A stretch of 64,000 bases of DNA from JACDAN01 sp963834825 (GTDB taxonomy: Bacteria > Actinomycetota > Thermoleophilia > Gaiellales > Gaiellaceae), in assembly GCA_963834825.1 (NCBI GenBank), contig CAWICZ010000014.1:1-64000 (forward strand), written 5' to 3'. Positions 17,837-26,605 of the stretch are shown here, piece after piece (position 1 is the stretch's first letter; each line of letters begins with the position of its first letter). The notes below the pieces were generated by a model, which had not been told where the DNA came from, made no database searches, and saw only the letters and a program-made list of their open reading frames with translations. The translations under genes were made by a program, and so were the position numbers.

Positions 17837-19285
17837 CTACAGCGACTTCACCTCGTCACGAGCCGGCGCGGCCAGCGCACCGCGATTGCTTGGCTGCAGA
17901 GTGGTCGAAGGGATCGCCTGCGCGGTGATCAGCCGGGCGCCGCGGCCGCGCGTCACGAAGCTGAACGTCCAGCGGATGAAGACGAGGAGCCGATTCTGCA
18001 GGCCGATCAAGTAGAAGAGGTGCACGAAGAGCCACGTGAGCCAGGCGAGCAGCCCGCTGAGCTGCAGGCCCTTGATGTCGGCGACCGCCTTCGCGCGGCC
18101 GATCGTCGCCAGGTTGCCCTTGTCCCGGTAGTGGAAGGGAGGCGGCTGCCGCCCGCGCAAGCGGTCGCGGATCGCGCCGGCCGCATAGCGCCCTTGCTGC
18201 ATTGCCACCGGCGCGAGCCCCGGCAGCGAGACGGGGTTCCCGTCCGCGTCCTGCACCTGCACCATGTCGCCGACCGCGATGACCTCGGGGTGACCGGGCA
18301 GGGTCAGGTCGGGGCCGACCGCCACTCGGCCCACGCGGTCGAGATCGGCGCGGGTCTCGGCGGCGAGCGCGGTGGCGAGCTCGGAGGCGACAACGCCGGC
18401 GGCCCAGACGATCGTCCGTGCCGGCAGGCGCTCGGCCTCCTCCTCCCCAACCGTGATCGTGACCGACTCTTCGTCGATGCTGACGACCTTCCGTCCAACG
18501 AGCGGCGTCACCCCGAGCCCCTCGAGCGCCCGCGCTGCCCGTGCGGATAGGCGAGGCGGGAACGCCGGCAGGACGCGCTCGGCCATCTCGACGAGCAGGA
18601 TCCGCGCTGCGCGCGTGTCGATGGTGCGGAAGTCGTGGTGCAGCGTGTCCTGCGCGATCTCGGCGATCTGCCCCGCCAGCTCGACGCCAGTGGGTCCGCC
18701 TCCGACGACGACGAACGTGAGCCACGCGGCCCGGCGGTCGGGGTCCGGCTCGACCTCGCCCGCCTCGAACGCTGTCAAGATCCGGCGACGGACCTCGAGG
18801 GCGCTCTCGAGCGACTTGACGTCGGGCGCGAGCGGCCGCCACTCGTCGTGGCCGAAATAGAAGTAGCTCGACCCGGCGGCGACGATCAGGCTGTCGTACG
18901 AGATCGCGCGCCGCTCGTCGCCGCTCGCGAGCCGGTCGAGAAGGACGCGCCGGCGCGCGAGATCGAAGCCGGTGACCTCGCCGAGCAGGACGCGGACGTT
19001 CCTGTCACGCTTAAAAATGCCGCGCAGCGGCGAGGCGATCTCGCCGGGCGAGAGCGCGCCGGTCGCCACCTGGTAGACGAGGGGCTGAAAAAGGTGGAAG
19101 TTGCGCCGGTCGATCAGGGTGATGTCGACGGACGCGTGGCGCAGCTTTCGGACGGCCTGCAGCCCGCCGAATCCGCCGCCGACGACGACGACGCGGTGGT
19201 GCGCGCCTGATGCGCGGTCGTCGGGTGTCGTCAGGCCGCGGCGGCGGCCATGACCACTTTGGCCCCGTCTCATTCGCTGCACCAT
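17837..19285 (-). CDS. ndh: type II NADH dehydrogenase (NDH-2)
   Basis: A single-subunit, non-proton-pumping NADH:quinone oxidoreductase, 482 aa. The FAD Rossmann motif VVVVGGGFGGLQAVRKL lies at residues 32-48 and the NADH motif FVVVGGGPTGVELAGQ near 190. The quinone-site phrase APVAMQQGRYAA and the C-terminal membrane-associated hydrophobic stretch LTWLFVHLFYLIGLQN are present. Its ATG directly abuts the TAG of a 61-residue protein gene, giving a two-gene unit. It is cargo of the tRNA-Thr element and could feed electrons to quinone without complex I. Confidence 0.92.
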   Translation of the reverse strand: MVQRMRRGQSGHGRRRGLTTPDDRASGAHHRVVVVGGGFGGLQAVRKLRHASVDITLIDRRNFHLFQPLVYQVATGALSPGEIASPLRGIFKRDRNVRVLLGEVTGFDLARRRVLLDRLASGDERRAISYDSLIVAAGSSYFYFGHDEWRPLAPDVKSLESALEVRRRILTAFEAGEVEPDPDRRAAWLTFVVVGGGPTGVELAGQIAEIAQDTLHHDFRTIDTRAARILLVEMAERVLPAFPPRLSARAARALEGLGVTPLVGRKVVSIDEESVTITVGEEEAERLPARTIVWAAGVVASELATALAAETRADLDRVGRVAVGPDLTLPGHPEVIAVGDMVQVQDADGNPVSLPGLAPVAMQQGRYAAGAIRDRLRGRQPPPFHYRDKGNLATIGRAKAVADIKGLQLSGLLAWLTWLFVHLFYLIGLQNRLLVFIRWTFSFVTRGRGARLITAQAIPSTTLQPSNRGALAAPARDEVKSL

Positions 19286-19471
19286 CTAGAGGACGATCTG
19301 GCGCAGCAGCTCGAGCGGACAGCCCGCCGACGCGAGCGCGGCCGCGAGGTGGTAGTCCGCTTCCGACTCGGCGAGCTCAGAAGACTCGGCGGCTGAGAAA
19401 CCGAGCTCGGCGAACCGCTCCAGGCGCCACACGAGCAGTCTCTCGTCCTTGAGGGTCGCGTCGCTGGGCAT
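19286..19471 (-). CDS. 61-aa protein directly upstream of ndh
   Basis: Starts MPSDATLKDERLLVWRLERF and continues ELGFSAAESSELAESEADYH, then LASAGCPLELLRQIVL. It is all-helical in appearance. The stop codon abuts the ndh start with no gap. A relative of 64 residues at 26606-26800 shares the pattern LGFSA-x-ES, (A)D-x-H-(x)A and a C-terminal leucine-rich end, and it too sits next to a flavoprotein gene. Small proteins of this look are common in actinobacteria, but I know of no function. Confidence 0.65.
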   Translation of the reverse strand: MPSDATLKDERLLVWRLERFAELGFSAAESSELAESEADYHLAAALASAGCPLELLRQIVL

Positions 19472-19714
19472 AGTCACGAGGCGCTCGGTTGGGTGCTTGA
19501 GCCGCTTTCCGTGAACACGCTCGCCGCCCTGCGGGTGCAACCCCGTTGTGAACAGCGTGGGCGGACAAGGTGCTCCATGAGCGGCAAATCCAGCGCTAGC
19601 CCAGCCGCAATCCTGGCCGATTTAGCAGAAAGGTGTGATCGTCGATCCGGATCCTCGTCGAGGGCAAGTCGCAAGCTGCGAGCCAGCGATCGACGGCCTC
19701 TAACACGCCCGCGA

Positions 19715-19756
19715 TCAACGGGTCGAGATGCCGGGCTCGGCGATGATGTACGTCAT
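19715..19756 (-). pseudogene. ferredoxin start relic
   Basis: After a GGAGGAACTCGGGG site the codons read MTYIIAEPGISTR and then stop. MTYIIAEP-x-I is the characteristic beginning of actinobacterial 7Fe ferredoxins, where a cysteine stands at the glycine. It lies directly downstream of sufS. The evidence is short; the rest of 19541-19771 shows no gene. Confidence 0.35.
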
Positions 19757-19771
19757 CCCCGAGTTCCTCCG

Positions 19772-21073
19772 TCACTGGGTCCCCCGCGTCGGACTCGCCC
19801 CGTTCCCGAGCGTCTTCTTGACCTTGTGCAGGCCCTCGACGAGGCGGTCGATCTCCTCGGGGATCGTGTAGAGGTAGAAGCTCGCCCGGTTCGTGGCGGC
19901 GACGCCGAGCCGGGCCATCAGCGGCTGACAGCAGTGGTGCCCGGCGCGGATCGCGACACCCTCCCAGTCGAGGATCTGAGCCACGTCGTGCGGATGGACG
20001 CCCTCGAGGTCGAACGAGACGATCCCCGCGCGCCGCTCCGCTGGCGGCCCAAAGACGTGCACCCCCGGCACGTCCGCCAGGCGCTCGAGCGCGTAGGCGG
20101 CGAGGGCGTGCTCGTGCTCCTCGATTGCCTCGATGCCGATCTCGGTCAGGTAGTCGATCGCGGCGCCTATCCCGACCGCCTCGCCGATCGGCGGCGTGCC
20201 GGCCTCGAACTTGTACGGAAGCCCGTTCCAGGTCGTCTCCTCGACCGTGACCTTGCGGATCATCTCGCCGCCGAAGTTGAAGGGCGACATCCGCTCGAGC
20301 AGCTCGGCGCGGCCCCAAAGCACGCCGACGCCCGTCGGGCCGCAGAGCTTGTGCGAGGAGAAGGCGAGGAAGTCGCAGCCGAGCGCCTGGACGTCGATCC
20401 GCCGGTGCGGCGCCGCCTGCGCCGCGTCCACGACCATGATCGCGCCCTGCTCGTGCGCCCAGGCGGCGAGCTGCTCGACCGGGTTGATCGTCCCGAGCGC
20501 GTTCGAGACGAGGTTGTTGGCGACGACCTTGACGCTGCCCTGCTTCGCGATCGCGTCGAGCGCCTCGAGCTGCAGCTCGCCACCGCCGTCGACGGGAATC
20601 GGGCGGAACTTCGCGCCGGTGCGCTTCGCGATCTGCTGCCAGGGGACGAAGTTTGAGTGGTGCTCGAGCTCGGTCGCGACGACGACGTCGCCGGGGCCGA
20701 GACTGTCGAGGCCCCAGGCGTAGGCGACGAGGTTCAGCGCCTCGGTCGCGCTGCGCGTGAAGACGATCTCGCGCGTGGAGGCCGCGTTGATAAAGGCCCG
20801 CACCTTCTCGCGCGCGCCCTCGAAGCGCTCGGTCGCCCGCTCGGCGAGCAGGTAGACGCCGCGATGGACGTTGGTGTAGGACGTCTCGTAGAACTCGCGC
20901 AGCGCGTCGAGCACCTGCCGCGGCTTCTGCGCGCTCACCGCCGAGTCGAGGTAGGCGAGCGGCTTTCCGTGGACGCGCTGCTGGAAGATCGGAAAGTCCG
21001 TGCGGAGCGTGTGCGCGTCGAGCTTGGCCTCTCCTGCGATCGCCGCCTCGACGGCCTCTGCGGCCTTAGCCAA
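19772..21073 (-). CDS. sufS: cysteine desulfurase SufS
   Basis: A PLP enzyme that takes sulfur from cysteine for Fe-S cluster building, 433 aa. Visible marks are the PLP lysine in AFSSHKLCGPTGVGVLWG, ELEHHSNFVPWQ and the catalytic cysteine region AIRAGHHCCQPLM. Translation probably starts at TTG 21073, which overlaps the sufB stop by eight bases, so it is coupled to SufB. SufC, SufD and SufU are absent here, unlike standard suf operons, so SufB-SufS would have to work with chromosomal partners or alone. Confidence 0.92.
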   Translation of the reverse strand: MAKAAEAVEAAIAGEAKLDAHTLRTDFPIFQQRVHGKPLAYLDSAVSAQKPRQVLDALREFYETSYTNVHRGVYLLAERATERFEGAREKVRAFINAASTREIVFTRSATEALNLVAYAWGLDSLGPGDVVVATELEHHSNFVPWQQIAKRTGAKFRPIPVDGGGELQLEALDAIAKQGSVKVVANNLVSNALGTINPVEQLAAWAHEQGAIMVVDAAQAAPHRRIDVQALGCDFLAFSSHKLCGPTGVGVLWGRAELLERMSPFNFGGEMIRKVTVEETTWNGLPYKFEAGTPPIGEAVGIGAAIDYLTEIGIEAIEEHEHALAAYALERLADVPGVHVFGPPAERRAGIVSFDLEGVHPHDVAQILDWEGVAIRAGHHCCQPLMARLGVAATNRASFYLYTIPEEIDRLVEGLHKVKKTLGNGASPTRGTQ

Positions 21074-22487
21074 CCGAGCCCTCCATCTGCAGCTGGATTA
21101 GGCGGTTCATCTCGACCGCGTACTCCAGCGGCAGCTCCTTCGTGATCGGCTCGACGAAGCCGCTCACCACCATCGCCGACGCCTCGGCCTCGGGGAGCCC
21201 GCGCGACATCAGGTAGAAAAGCTGCTCCTCGCCGATCTTTGAGACCGTCGCCTCGTGGCCGATGTCCACCTCGTTCTCGTCGATCCTGATGTACGGGTAG
21301 GTGTCCGAGCGCGAGTCCTCGTCGAGGATCAGCGCGTCGCAGACCACCTTCGACTTTGCGCCGTGCGCGCCCTTGGCCACCTCGAGCAGCCCGCGGTAGC
21401 CGGCGCGCCCTCCGTCCTTCGAGATCGACTTCGAGTTGATCACGGACGTCGTGTTCGGCGCTACGTGGACGCACTTGCCGCCCGCATCCTGGTGCTGGCC
21501 CTCGCCCGCGAAGGCGATCGAGAGCACCTCGCCGTGCGCACCCTCGCCGAGCAGCCAGATCGCCGGGTACTTCATCGTCAGCTTCGAGCCGAGGTTCCCG
21601 TCGACCCACTCCATCGTCGCGTTCTCGTAGGCGACCGCGCGCTTGGTGACCAGGTTGTAGACGTTGTTCGACCAGTTCTGGATCGTCGTGTAGCGACAGC
21701 GGGCGTCCTTCTTCACGATGATCTCCACGACGGCGCTGTGCAGCGAGTCCGTGGAGTAGATCGGTGCCGTACACCCTTCGACGTAGTGCACGTATGCGCC
21801 CTCGTCGACGATGATCAGCGTCCGCTCGAACTGGCCCATGTTCTCCGCGTTGATGCGGAAGTAGGCCTGCAGCGGCATCTCGATCGAGACGCCCGGCGGC
21901 ACGTAAATGAATGAGCCGCCCGACCAGACGGCCGAGTTGAGGGCGGCAAACTTGTTGTCGTTCTGCGGGATGATCGTCCCGAAGTACTGCTTGACGAGCT
22001 CCTCGTGCTCGCGAAGGCCCGAGTCCATGTCGAGGAAGAGCACGCCCTGCTTCGTCAGGTCGTCCTGGAGCTTGTGGTAGACGACCTCGGACTCGTACTG
22101 CGCGCCCACGCCGGCGAGGTACTTCTTCTCCGCCTCGGGGATCCCGAGCTTGTCCCAGGTGTCGAGGATCTCGGCCGGCAGATCCTCCCAGCGCTCGGCC
22201 TGCTTCTCGGTCGGGCGGATGTAGTAGTAGATGTTCTCGAAGTCGATCTCGTTTAGGTTCCCGCCCCACTGCGGCAGCGGCCGGGCGAGGAAGTAGTCGA
22301 GCGACTTGTGCCGGAACTTGCGCATCCAGTCCGGCTCCTTCTTGTGCTCCGCGATCGCCTCGACGACCTCGTGCGAGATCCCCCGGCCCGACTTGAAGAA
22401 ATAGTCCTTGGCCTCGTCCGGGTTCGAGAACCCGTACTTGTACTCCTCGCGGATCTGCTGGACGACTTCGGTCTCGGTCGTCGCCAC
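21066..22487 (-). CDS. sufB: Fe-S scaffold protein SufB
   Basis: Scaffold subunit of the SUF machinery, 473 aa, the usual length. Typical stretches are GFSNPDEAKDYFFKSGRGIS, QNDNKFAALNSAVWSGGSFI, VPPGVSIEMPLQAYFRIN and the conserved cysteine in FERTLIIVDEGAYVHYVEGC. ATG 22487 follows a GGGAGGTGAG site. It is transcribed away from a SufR-like regulator across an unusually AT-rich gap with palindromes, which suggests autoregulated, iron-sulfur-responsive control. Confidence 0.94.
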   Translation of the reverse strand: MATTETEVVQQIREEYKYGFSNPDEAKDYFFKSGRGISHEVVEAIAEHKKEPDWMRKFRHKSLDYFLARPLPQWGGNLNEIDFENIYYYIRPTEKQAERWEDLPAEILDTWDKLGIPEAEKKYLAGVGAQYESEVVYHKLQDDLTKQGVLFLDMDSGLREHEELVKQYFGTIIPQNDNKFAALNSAVWSGGSFIYVPPGVSIEMPLQAYFRINAENMGQFERTLIIVDEGAYVHYVEGCTAPIYSTDSLHSAVVEIIVKKDARCRYTTIQNWSNNVYNLVTKRAVAYENATMEWVDGNLGSKLTMKYPAIWLLGEGAHGEVLSIAFAGEGQHQDAGGKCVHVAPNTTSVINSKSISKDGGRAGYRGLLEVAKGAHGAKSKVVCDALILDEDSRSDTYPYIRIDENEVDIGHEATVSKIGEEQLFYLMSRGLPEAEASAMVVSGFVEPITKELPLEYAVEMNRLIQLQMEGSVG

Positions 22488-22565
22488 TACGACTCACCTC
22501 CCGCCTGGTTGGGAGAGTGGGACCGATCCACGAAGCCACCCGCCGTCCCAGTTATCATGATTTTT

Positions 22566-22609
22566 ATAGTAGAAACGATTACTATCAGTTTCACATCCAC
22601 GGCGTGGAT
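22566..22609. promoter_or_regulatory. two palindromes in the suf divergent promoter
   Basis: ATAGTA (22566-22571) and TACTAT (22580-22585) form an inverted repeat with an eight-base spacer. Right after it, ATCCACG-G-CGTGGAT (22595-22609) is a perfect 15-base palindrome that ends 11 bases before the regulator's GTG. This AT-rich patch is unusual in this GC-rich window and is probably the sufBS promoter with operators for the SufR-like protein. Confidence 0.6.
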
Positions 22610-22620
22610 AGGATCTGATC

Positions 22621-23319
22621 GTGACAAAGACGACGAGCCAGGCAGTCGCTCAGCAGGGTGCGACGCTCCATCGCGCACTCAGCGACCGAAGCCGTGTGCG
22701 GATCCTCGAAGTCTTGCAGGAGGCTGAGGCGCCTCTCGACGCCCGTGAGCTTGGAACGCACGTCGGGTTGCACTTGAACACCGTCCGCTCGCACCTTCGG
22801 GTCCTCGCCGAGGCAGGCCTCGCGTCGGCAAGACGCGAGGAGCGCACCCGCCCCGGCCGGCCACGCGTCCTCTACGAGGCCACGGCCGAGGCGCTCGACG
22901 CACCCGCGCCCGCCAGTTATCGCCTCCTTGCGCAGATCCTCGCCAGCTCCCTCGCTGGCTCAGAGCGCGACCCCAGCGCTCGGGCCGAGGAGGCTGGACG
23001 GGCGTGGGGCGGGCACCTCGTCCGCAAGCCGCCACCGTTTACGTCGACCTCGAGGGAGGAGACGATCGACGAGGTCGTTCGTCTCCACGAGGAGTACGGT
23101 TTCAGGCCCGAGCTCAGGCGAGCGAAGAGCGGGCAGGAGATCGTGCTGAAGCGCTGTCCCTTCCAGGAGGTGGCGACGACCTACCAGGCCGTCATCTGTC
23201 CGCTCCATCTCGGTCTCATGAGGGGGGCCCTGGCGGAGCTCGGGACTGGCGTCGAAGCAGACTGGCTCGAGCCCTTCGCCGAGCCAGGCGCCTGCGTCGG
23301 CCACTTGACCGGCGCGTGA
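22621..23319 (+). CDS. SufR-like winged-helix regulator with Cys-rich end
   Basis: A 232-residue regulator divergent from sufBS. The N-terminal winged HTH (LSDRSRVRILEVLQEAEAPL, then HVGLHLNTVRSHLRVLAEAG) is of the ArsR/SufR type. The C-terminal half holds cysteines in KRCPFQEV, AVICPLHLGLMRGAL and PGACVGHL, the sort of spacing that binds an Fe-S cluster in SufR proteins. By analogy it represses the suf genes when clusters are plentiful. The start is GTG 22621; a longer N-terminal choice is not available. The role is inferred from fold and position. Confidence 0.75.
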   Translation: MTKTTSQAVAQQGATLHRALSDRSRVRILEVLQEAEAPLDARELGTHVGLHLNTVRSHLRVLAEAGLASARREERTRPGRPRVLYEATAEALDAPAPASYRLLAQILASSLAGSERDPSARAEEAGRAWGGHLVRKPPPFTSTSREETIDEVVRLHEEYGFRPELRRAKSGQEIVLKRCPFQEVATTYQAVICPLHLGLMRGALAELGTGVEADWLEPFAEPGACVGHLTGA

Positions 23320-23449
23320 AGGGCGGACTCGACTCCTCTTGGTAGATGGGACAGCAACCCCGACCGCGCGAGCGGACTCCTCACGGCCTTCGTCGCTGAA
23401 TCGCTCCGAGAACCTTCTGGGACTCGGCCCGCGGCGGTAAGCATTCACG

Positions 23450-23467
23450 CTAGTCTGAGGAGACTAG
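23450..23467. promoter_or_regulatory. 18-base palindrome CTAGTCT-GAGG-AGACTAG
   Basis: A perfect inverted repeat with seven-base arms, 67 bases before a small open frame. It could be an operator or a weak hairpin; no T tract follows. Confidence 0.4.
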
Positions 23468-23533
23468 GACGAATACCGATGGCGGGCTGGCGCCTTCCTT
23501 ATCCGTTCAAGGTGCAAGGGAGGTGTTTTTTTC

Positions 23534-23689
23534 GTGGCAGCCAGAACCGTCGAACGGTTTGCGGACGCGGGCGGCCTGTTCAACGGCCTATTCAAGGTCC
23601 GGCTCGACATCCTAGGTGCGACCCTGCTGCCCGGCAGGGAGGTGCGGTGTTTCCGCATCCGCGGCCGGAGCAAGCGCGAGCACGGCTGA
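23534..23689 (+). CDS. 51-aa basic protein, unknown
   Basis: GTG 23534 follows AAGGGAGG with a ten-base spacer that includes seven T residues. The product begins MAARTVERFADAGGLFNGLF, continues KVRLDILGATLLPG and ends in a basic tail REVRCFRIRGRSKREHG. It lies alone between the SufR-like gene and a non-coding stretch, downstream of an 18-base palindrome. The ribosome site and codon use support it; no family is recognised. Confidence 0.4.
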   Translation: MAARTVERFADAGGLFNGLFKVRLDILGATLLPGREVRCFRIRGRSKREHG

Positions 23690-24197
23690 GCCGCAGGCAG
23701 CCGGCGGGGAGGGCACTTCGTCGCTACTGCTCTGGCTGCGCGCGTGAGACCGAGCACGTCCCGTGGTCAAGTCACGGGCTGGCGCACATTGCCTCGATCC
23801 GGTGGCCGGTCGCCGAACCGGCGGCGGTACCACGATCTGCCAGGATTGCGGCCAGGTTCGCGTTGCCGCCACTCGGCCGACGGCCCCGGCTTGGTCGAGC
23901 TGGCCCAAGACGCCGAGTGAGCCTGCCGCGAGGCGGAATGGCAGGCCGACAGAGCCGGTGTCGGCTCCGCCGTCCGACGAGGGAGCCTCCGAGGCCGCCC
24001 GGAGAACGAGTGGATACCGCCGAGGCCGGAGTCGCCGAGCCAAGCGAAGGCTTCTTCATGCGCACACGGGCTGACCTCCGCCGCATCGAGGCTCCGCCGC
24101 CGCGCGCCGTCATTTGGAGCACGCGCTGAGCAGCGATCGCAGCCGAGTACCTAAGCGCCACGATGAGCGCCGCGGAGGACCGTCTCCTGACAGCCGC
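23690..24197. other. intergenic, no supported gene
   Basis: About 500 bases. Open frames exist on both strands, as expected at high GC, but none shows a conserved-looking protein or a ribosome site. Confidence 0.4.
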
Positions 24198-24437
24198 ATG
24201 GTGCCCGTCCGCTTGAGCGACGACCGGTATGCCTGGCTGTGCGACGCTGCCGCCGAACACAAGCCGCCGCTGAGCGCGGATGAGCTGCTGCGCCAGCTCG
24301 TCGATCAGGCGATCGCCGAGGGCAAGGCTGCGGTGTTGCGACGGGCAGAGCAGTTCGAGCTCTATCGCGCGAGCGGCTACGCAGAGCATCATCCCGACTA
24401 CCCAGATTTCCCCGGGGGACTCCCTGACGAGTCGTAG
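24198..24437 (+). CDS. 79-aa protein with RHH-like N-terminus
   Basis: From ATG 24198 the product reads MVPVRLSDDRYAWLCDAAAE, LSADELLRQLVDQAIAEGKA and ends in an acidic tail HPDYPDFPGGLPDES. The strand-helix-helix look of the first 50 residues resembles ribbon-helix-helix antitoxin-like DNA-binding proteins. The open frame extends upstream to 24114, but those residues look random. No toxin-like partner is visible. Moderate to low certainty. Confidence 0.45.
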   Translation: MVPVRLSDDRYAWLCDAAAEHKPPLSADELLRQLVDQAIAEGKAAVLRRAEQFELYRASGYAEHHPDYPDFPGGLPDES

Positions 24438-24789
24438 ACCGGACGACTCTCTGGAGATCGAGCGCCCCGGCCTGCGGTCGCCCGCCGAGCCCTGACGGGC
24501 GAGACCGGCCCTCGCAAGCCCCGAGTCATACCGGCGCCCTGGCTCTATTGCGACCGCTGCGGCTGGAGGCACTACCAAGCCATAATGGGGCGGCTGGCGA
24601 CTCGTGACGGTCTTCGAGTCCCGTGGGGCGCTCTTACCGCAGCGCCCGAGCGACGAGGAGCCGTCGTCGCCTAGTCTCCCTCACTCTTCCCGCCTACGTT
24701 CCGGTCGAGACCTAGCCCGTGCACGTCGAGGAAGGTCGAACGTCATTGACCTCGACCGGCTCAATCCCCTGGCGTAGCGTCGAGTCGAC
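24438..24789. other. intergenic, no supported gene
   Basis: About 350 bases between the small RHH-like gene and the 3' end of the flavoprotein gene. I see nothing coding or structured in it. Confidence 0.4.
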
Positions 24790-26532
24790 TTACTCGAGGA
24801 GACGGCCGGCGACGGCGTAGTTCCCAGCCTCGACGCCCGGCACAGCAAAGGTGGCGTCCTGAAGGGGCCGGCGGCGCGAGAGGTGGAGCTCGCCCTCTTC
24901 GAGCAGGCACTCAATGTTGGCCGGTCCGTCCGCTTCCGGATAGTCGGCGCGATTGTGGCAGCCGCGGGTCTCACGTCGTTCAAGCGCGCCGAGGACAGTG
25001 GCGCGCGCGCAGAGCGTCATGTCGTGGAGGTCGCAGGCAAGTGCCAGGTCGGCATAGCCGGCGAGATCGGCGCGGACATCAAGTCGCGGCAGGCGGGCCT
25101 CGACGCCGCCGATGCGGAGCAGCGCGTCATTCAGCCCATCGGCGTCACGGACGACACCGCAGCCCTCCCAAAGGGCGTCGCGGATCTCGCGCTGGAGCGG
25201 CCGTGCGAACACCTCGCCACGTTGGGCCTCGACGCGGTCGAGTCGCCGCGCGGCCGCCTCGACCGCATCAGGCGCACGGAGCGCCGTCGTCAAGGAGGCG
25301 GAGTACGCAGCAGCTGCGGTGCCCGCGATGCGGCCGTACACGAGCACCTCGGTGAGGCTGTTGCCGCCGAGGCGGTTGGCGCCATGAAGGCCGGTGGTGA
25401 CCTCGCCCGCCGCGTAGAGCCCGCCGACATCGGTCTGGTGAGTAGCGGCGTCGACGACGATGCCGCCCATCGAGTAGTGCGCCGTCGGCGCGACATCGAC
25501 CGGTCCGCGCGAGATGTCGACCATCTGCAGGTCGAGCATCTGGCGCAGCGTCCGCGGCAAGCGCTCCCGGATCCGGTCGAGGCCGAGCTGGGAGACGTCC
25601 AGGAGGACACCACCATTCGCCGTGCCGCGGCCGTCGCTGATCTCGGTGTAGTTTGCAAGTGCGACGCGGTCCCGTGTGGATAGCTCCATCCGGTCGGAGT
25701 CATAGCGGCTCATGAAGCGCTCGCCCTGACTGTTGGTCAGAACGCCGCCTTCTCCGCGGACGGCCTCGGTGACGAGGGTGCCGGCGACATCCTCCGGCCA
25801 GGTGATCCCAGTTGGATGGAACTGGACGAGCTCCATGTCTGCCAGCCGGCAGCTTGCGCGGAGCGCGAGCGCCATGCCGTCGCCGGTGTTCTCGTCGCGG
25901 CGGGAGGAGGAGCGGCGCCACAAGCGCGTGTGACCGCCGGTGGCGATGATCACCGCGTCGGCCAGGAAAACGTGGCGCTCACCGCTTTCGGTGTCGAAGC
26001 CGTAGGCGCCGAAGCAGCGCCCCGCGTCGACGAGCAGGTCGGTGATGCGGATGTCCTCGCGGTAGGCGACGCCCTTGCTGATCGCTTGGTCGACGAGCAC
26101 ACGCTGGATCTCGCGGCCTGTGTAGTCACCGGCAAAGCAGGTGCGCCTATAGCGGTGGGCGCCGAAGTAGCGTTGGGTGAGCCGCCCGTCGGGTCCGCGC
26201 GCTAGCCTGGCGCCCCACTCGACGAGCTCTTCCAGAGCCCCCGGGGCGTCGCGACAGACCTGCTCGACCACGCGAGGGTCAGCGAGGAAGTACCCCTCGC
26301 GCAACGTGTCGGCGGCGTGCTGCTGCCACGAGTCCTCGGGGTCCATCGTCCCAAACGCAGCGTTCACGCCGCCGGCGGCGAGCACGGTGTGGGCGTCACG
26401 CACGCTCCTCTTCGAGACGACGAGGCAATCGACGCCAGCGTCGCGCGCGGCAATCGCCGCGCGCAGGCCGGCGCCGCCGGCGCCTACTACCAGAACCGCC
26501 GTGATGTGGCGTTGTGGAGAGGTCGCGGTCAG
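24790..26532 (-). CDS. SdhA/FrdA/NadB-type FAD flavoprotein
   Basis: A fumarate reductase/succinate dehydrogenase or L-aspartate oxidase-type flavoprotein of about 580 aa. The FAD-binding start reads TAVLVVGAGGAGLRAAIAAR, then DAHTVLAAGGVNAA with the histidine that carries covalent FAD in SdhA. Further marks are ELVQFHPTGI, AHYSMGGIVVDAATHQTDVG and GLHGANRLGGNSLTEVLVYG. No ATG, GTG or TTG lies between the upstream stop and the FAD motif; CTG 26532 (LTATSPQRH) sits where relatives begin, and the next GTG (26403) would delete the FAD loop. No iron-sulfur or membrane subunit gene accompanies it. A small protein gene lies just upstream. Confidence 0.8.
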   Translation of the reverse strand: MTATSPQRHITAVLVVGAGGAGLRAAIAARDAGVDCLVVSKRSVRDAHTVLAAGGVNAAFGTMDPEDSWQQHAADTLREGYFLADPRVVEQVCRDAPGALEELVEWGARLARGPDGRLTQRYFGAHRYRRTCFAGDYTGREIQRVLVDQAISKGVAYREDIRITDLLVDAGRCFGAYGFDTESGERHVFLADAVIIATGGHTRLWRRSSSRRDENTGDGMALALRASCRLADMELVQFHPTGITWPEDVAGTLVTEAVRGEGGVLTNSQGERFMSRYDSDRMELSTRDRVALANYTEISDGRGTANGGVLLDVSQLGLDRIRERLPRTLRQMLDLQMVDISRGPVDVAPTAHYSMGGIVVDAATHQTDVGGLYAAGEVTTGLHGANRLGGNSLTEVLVYGRIAGTAAAAYSASLTTALRAPDAVEAAARRLDRVEAQRGEVFARPLQREIRDALWEGCGVVRDADGLNDALLRIGGVEARLPRLDVRADLAGYADLALACDLHDMTLCARATVLGALERRETRGCHNRADYPEADGPANIECLLEEGELHLSRRRPLQDATFAVPGVEAGNYAVAGRLLE

Positions 26533-26605
26533 CGAAAGTCGCCCTCGACGCGAAGCACGTCATCACACCGGAGCGACGCAGGTTGCAGTGGGGGACGCGT
26601 GGGGG

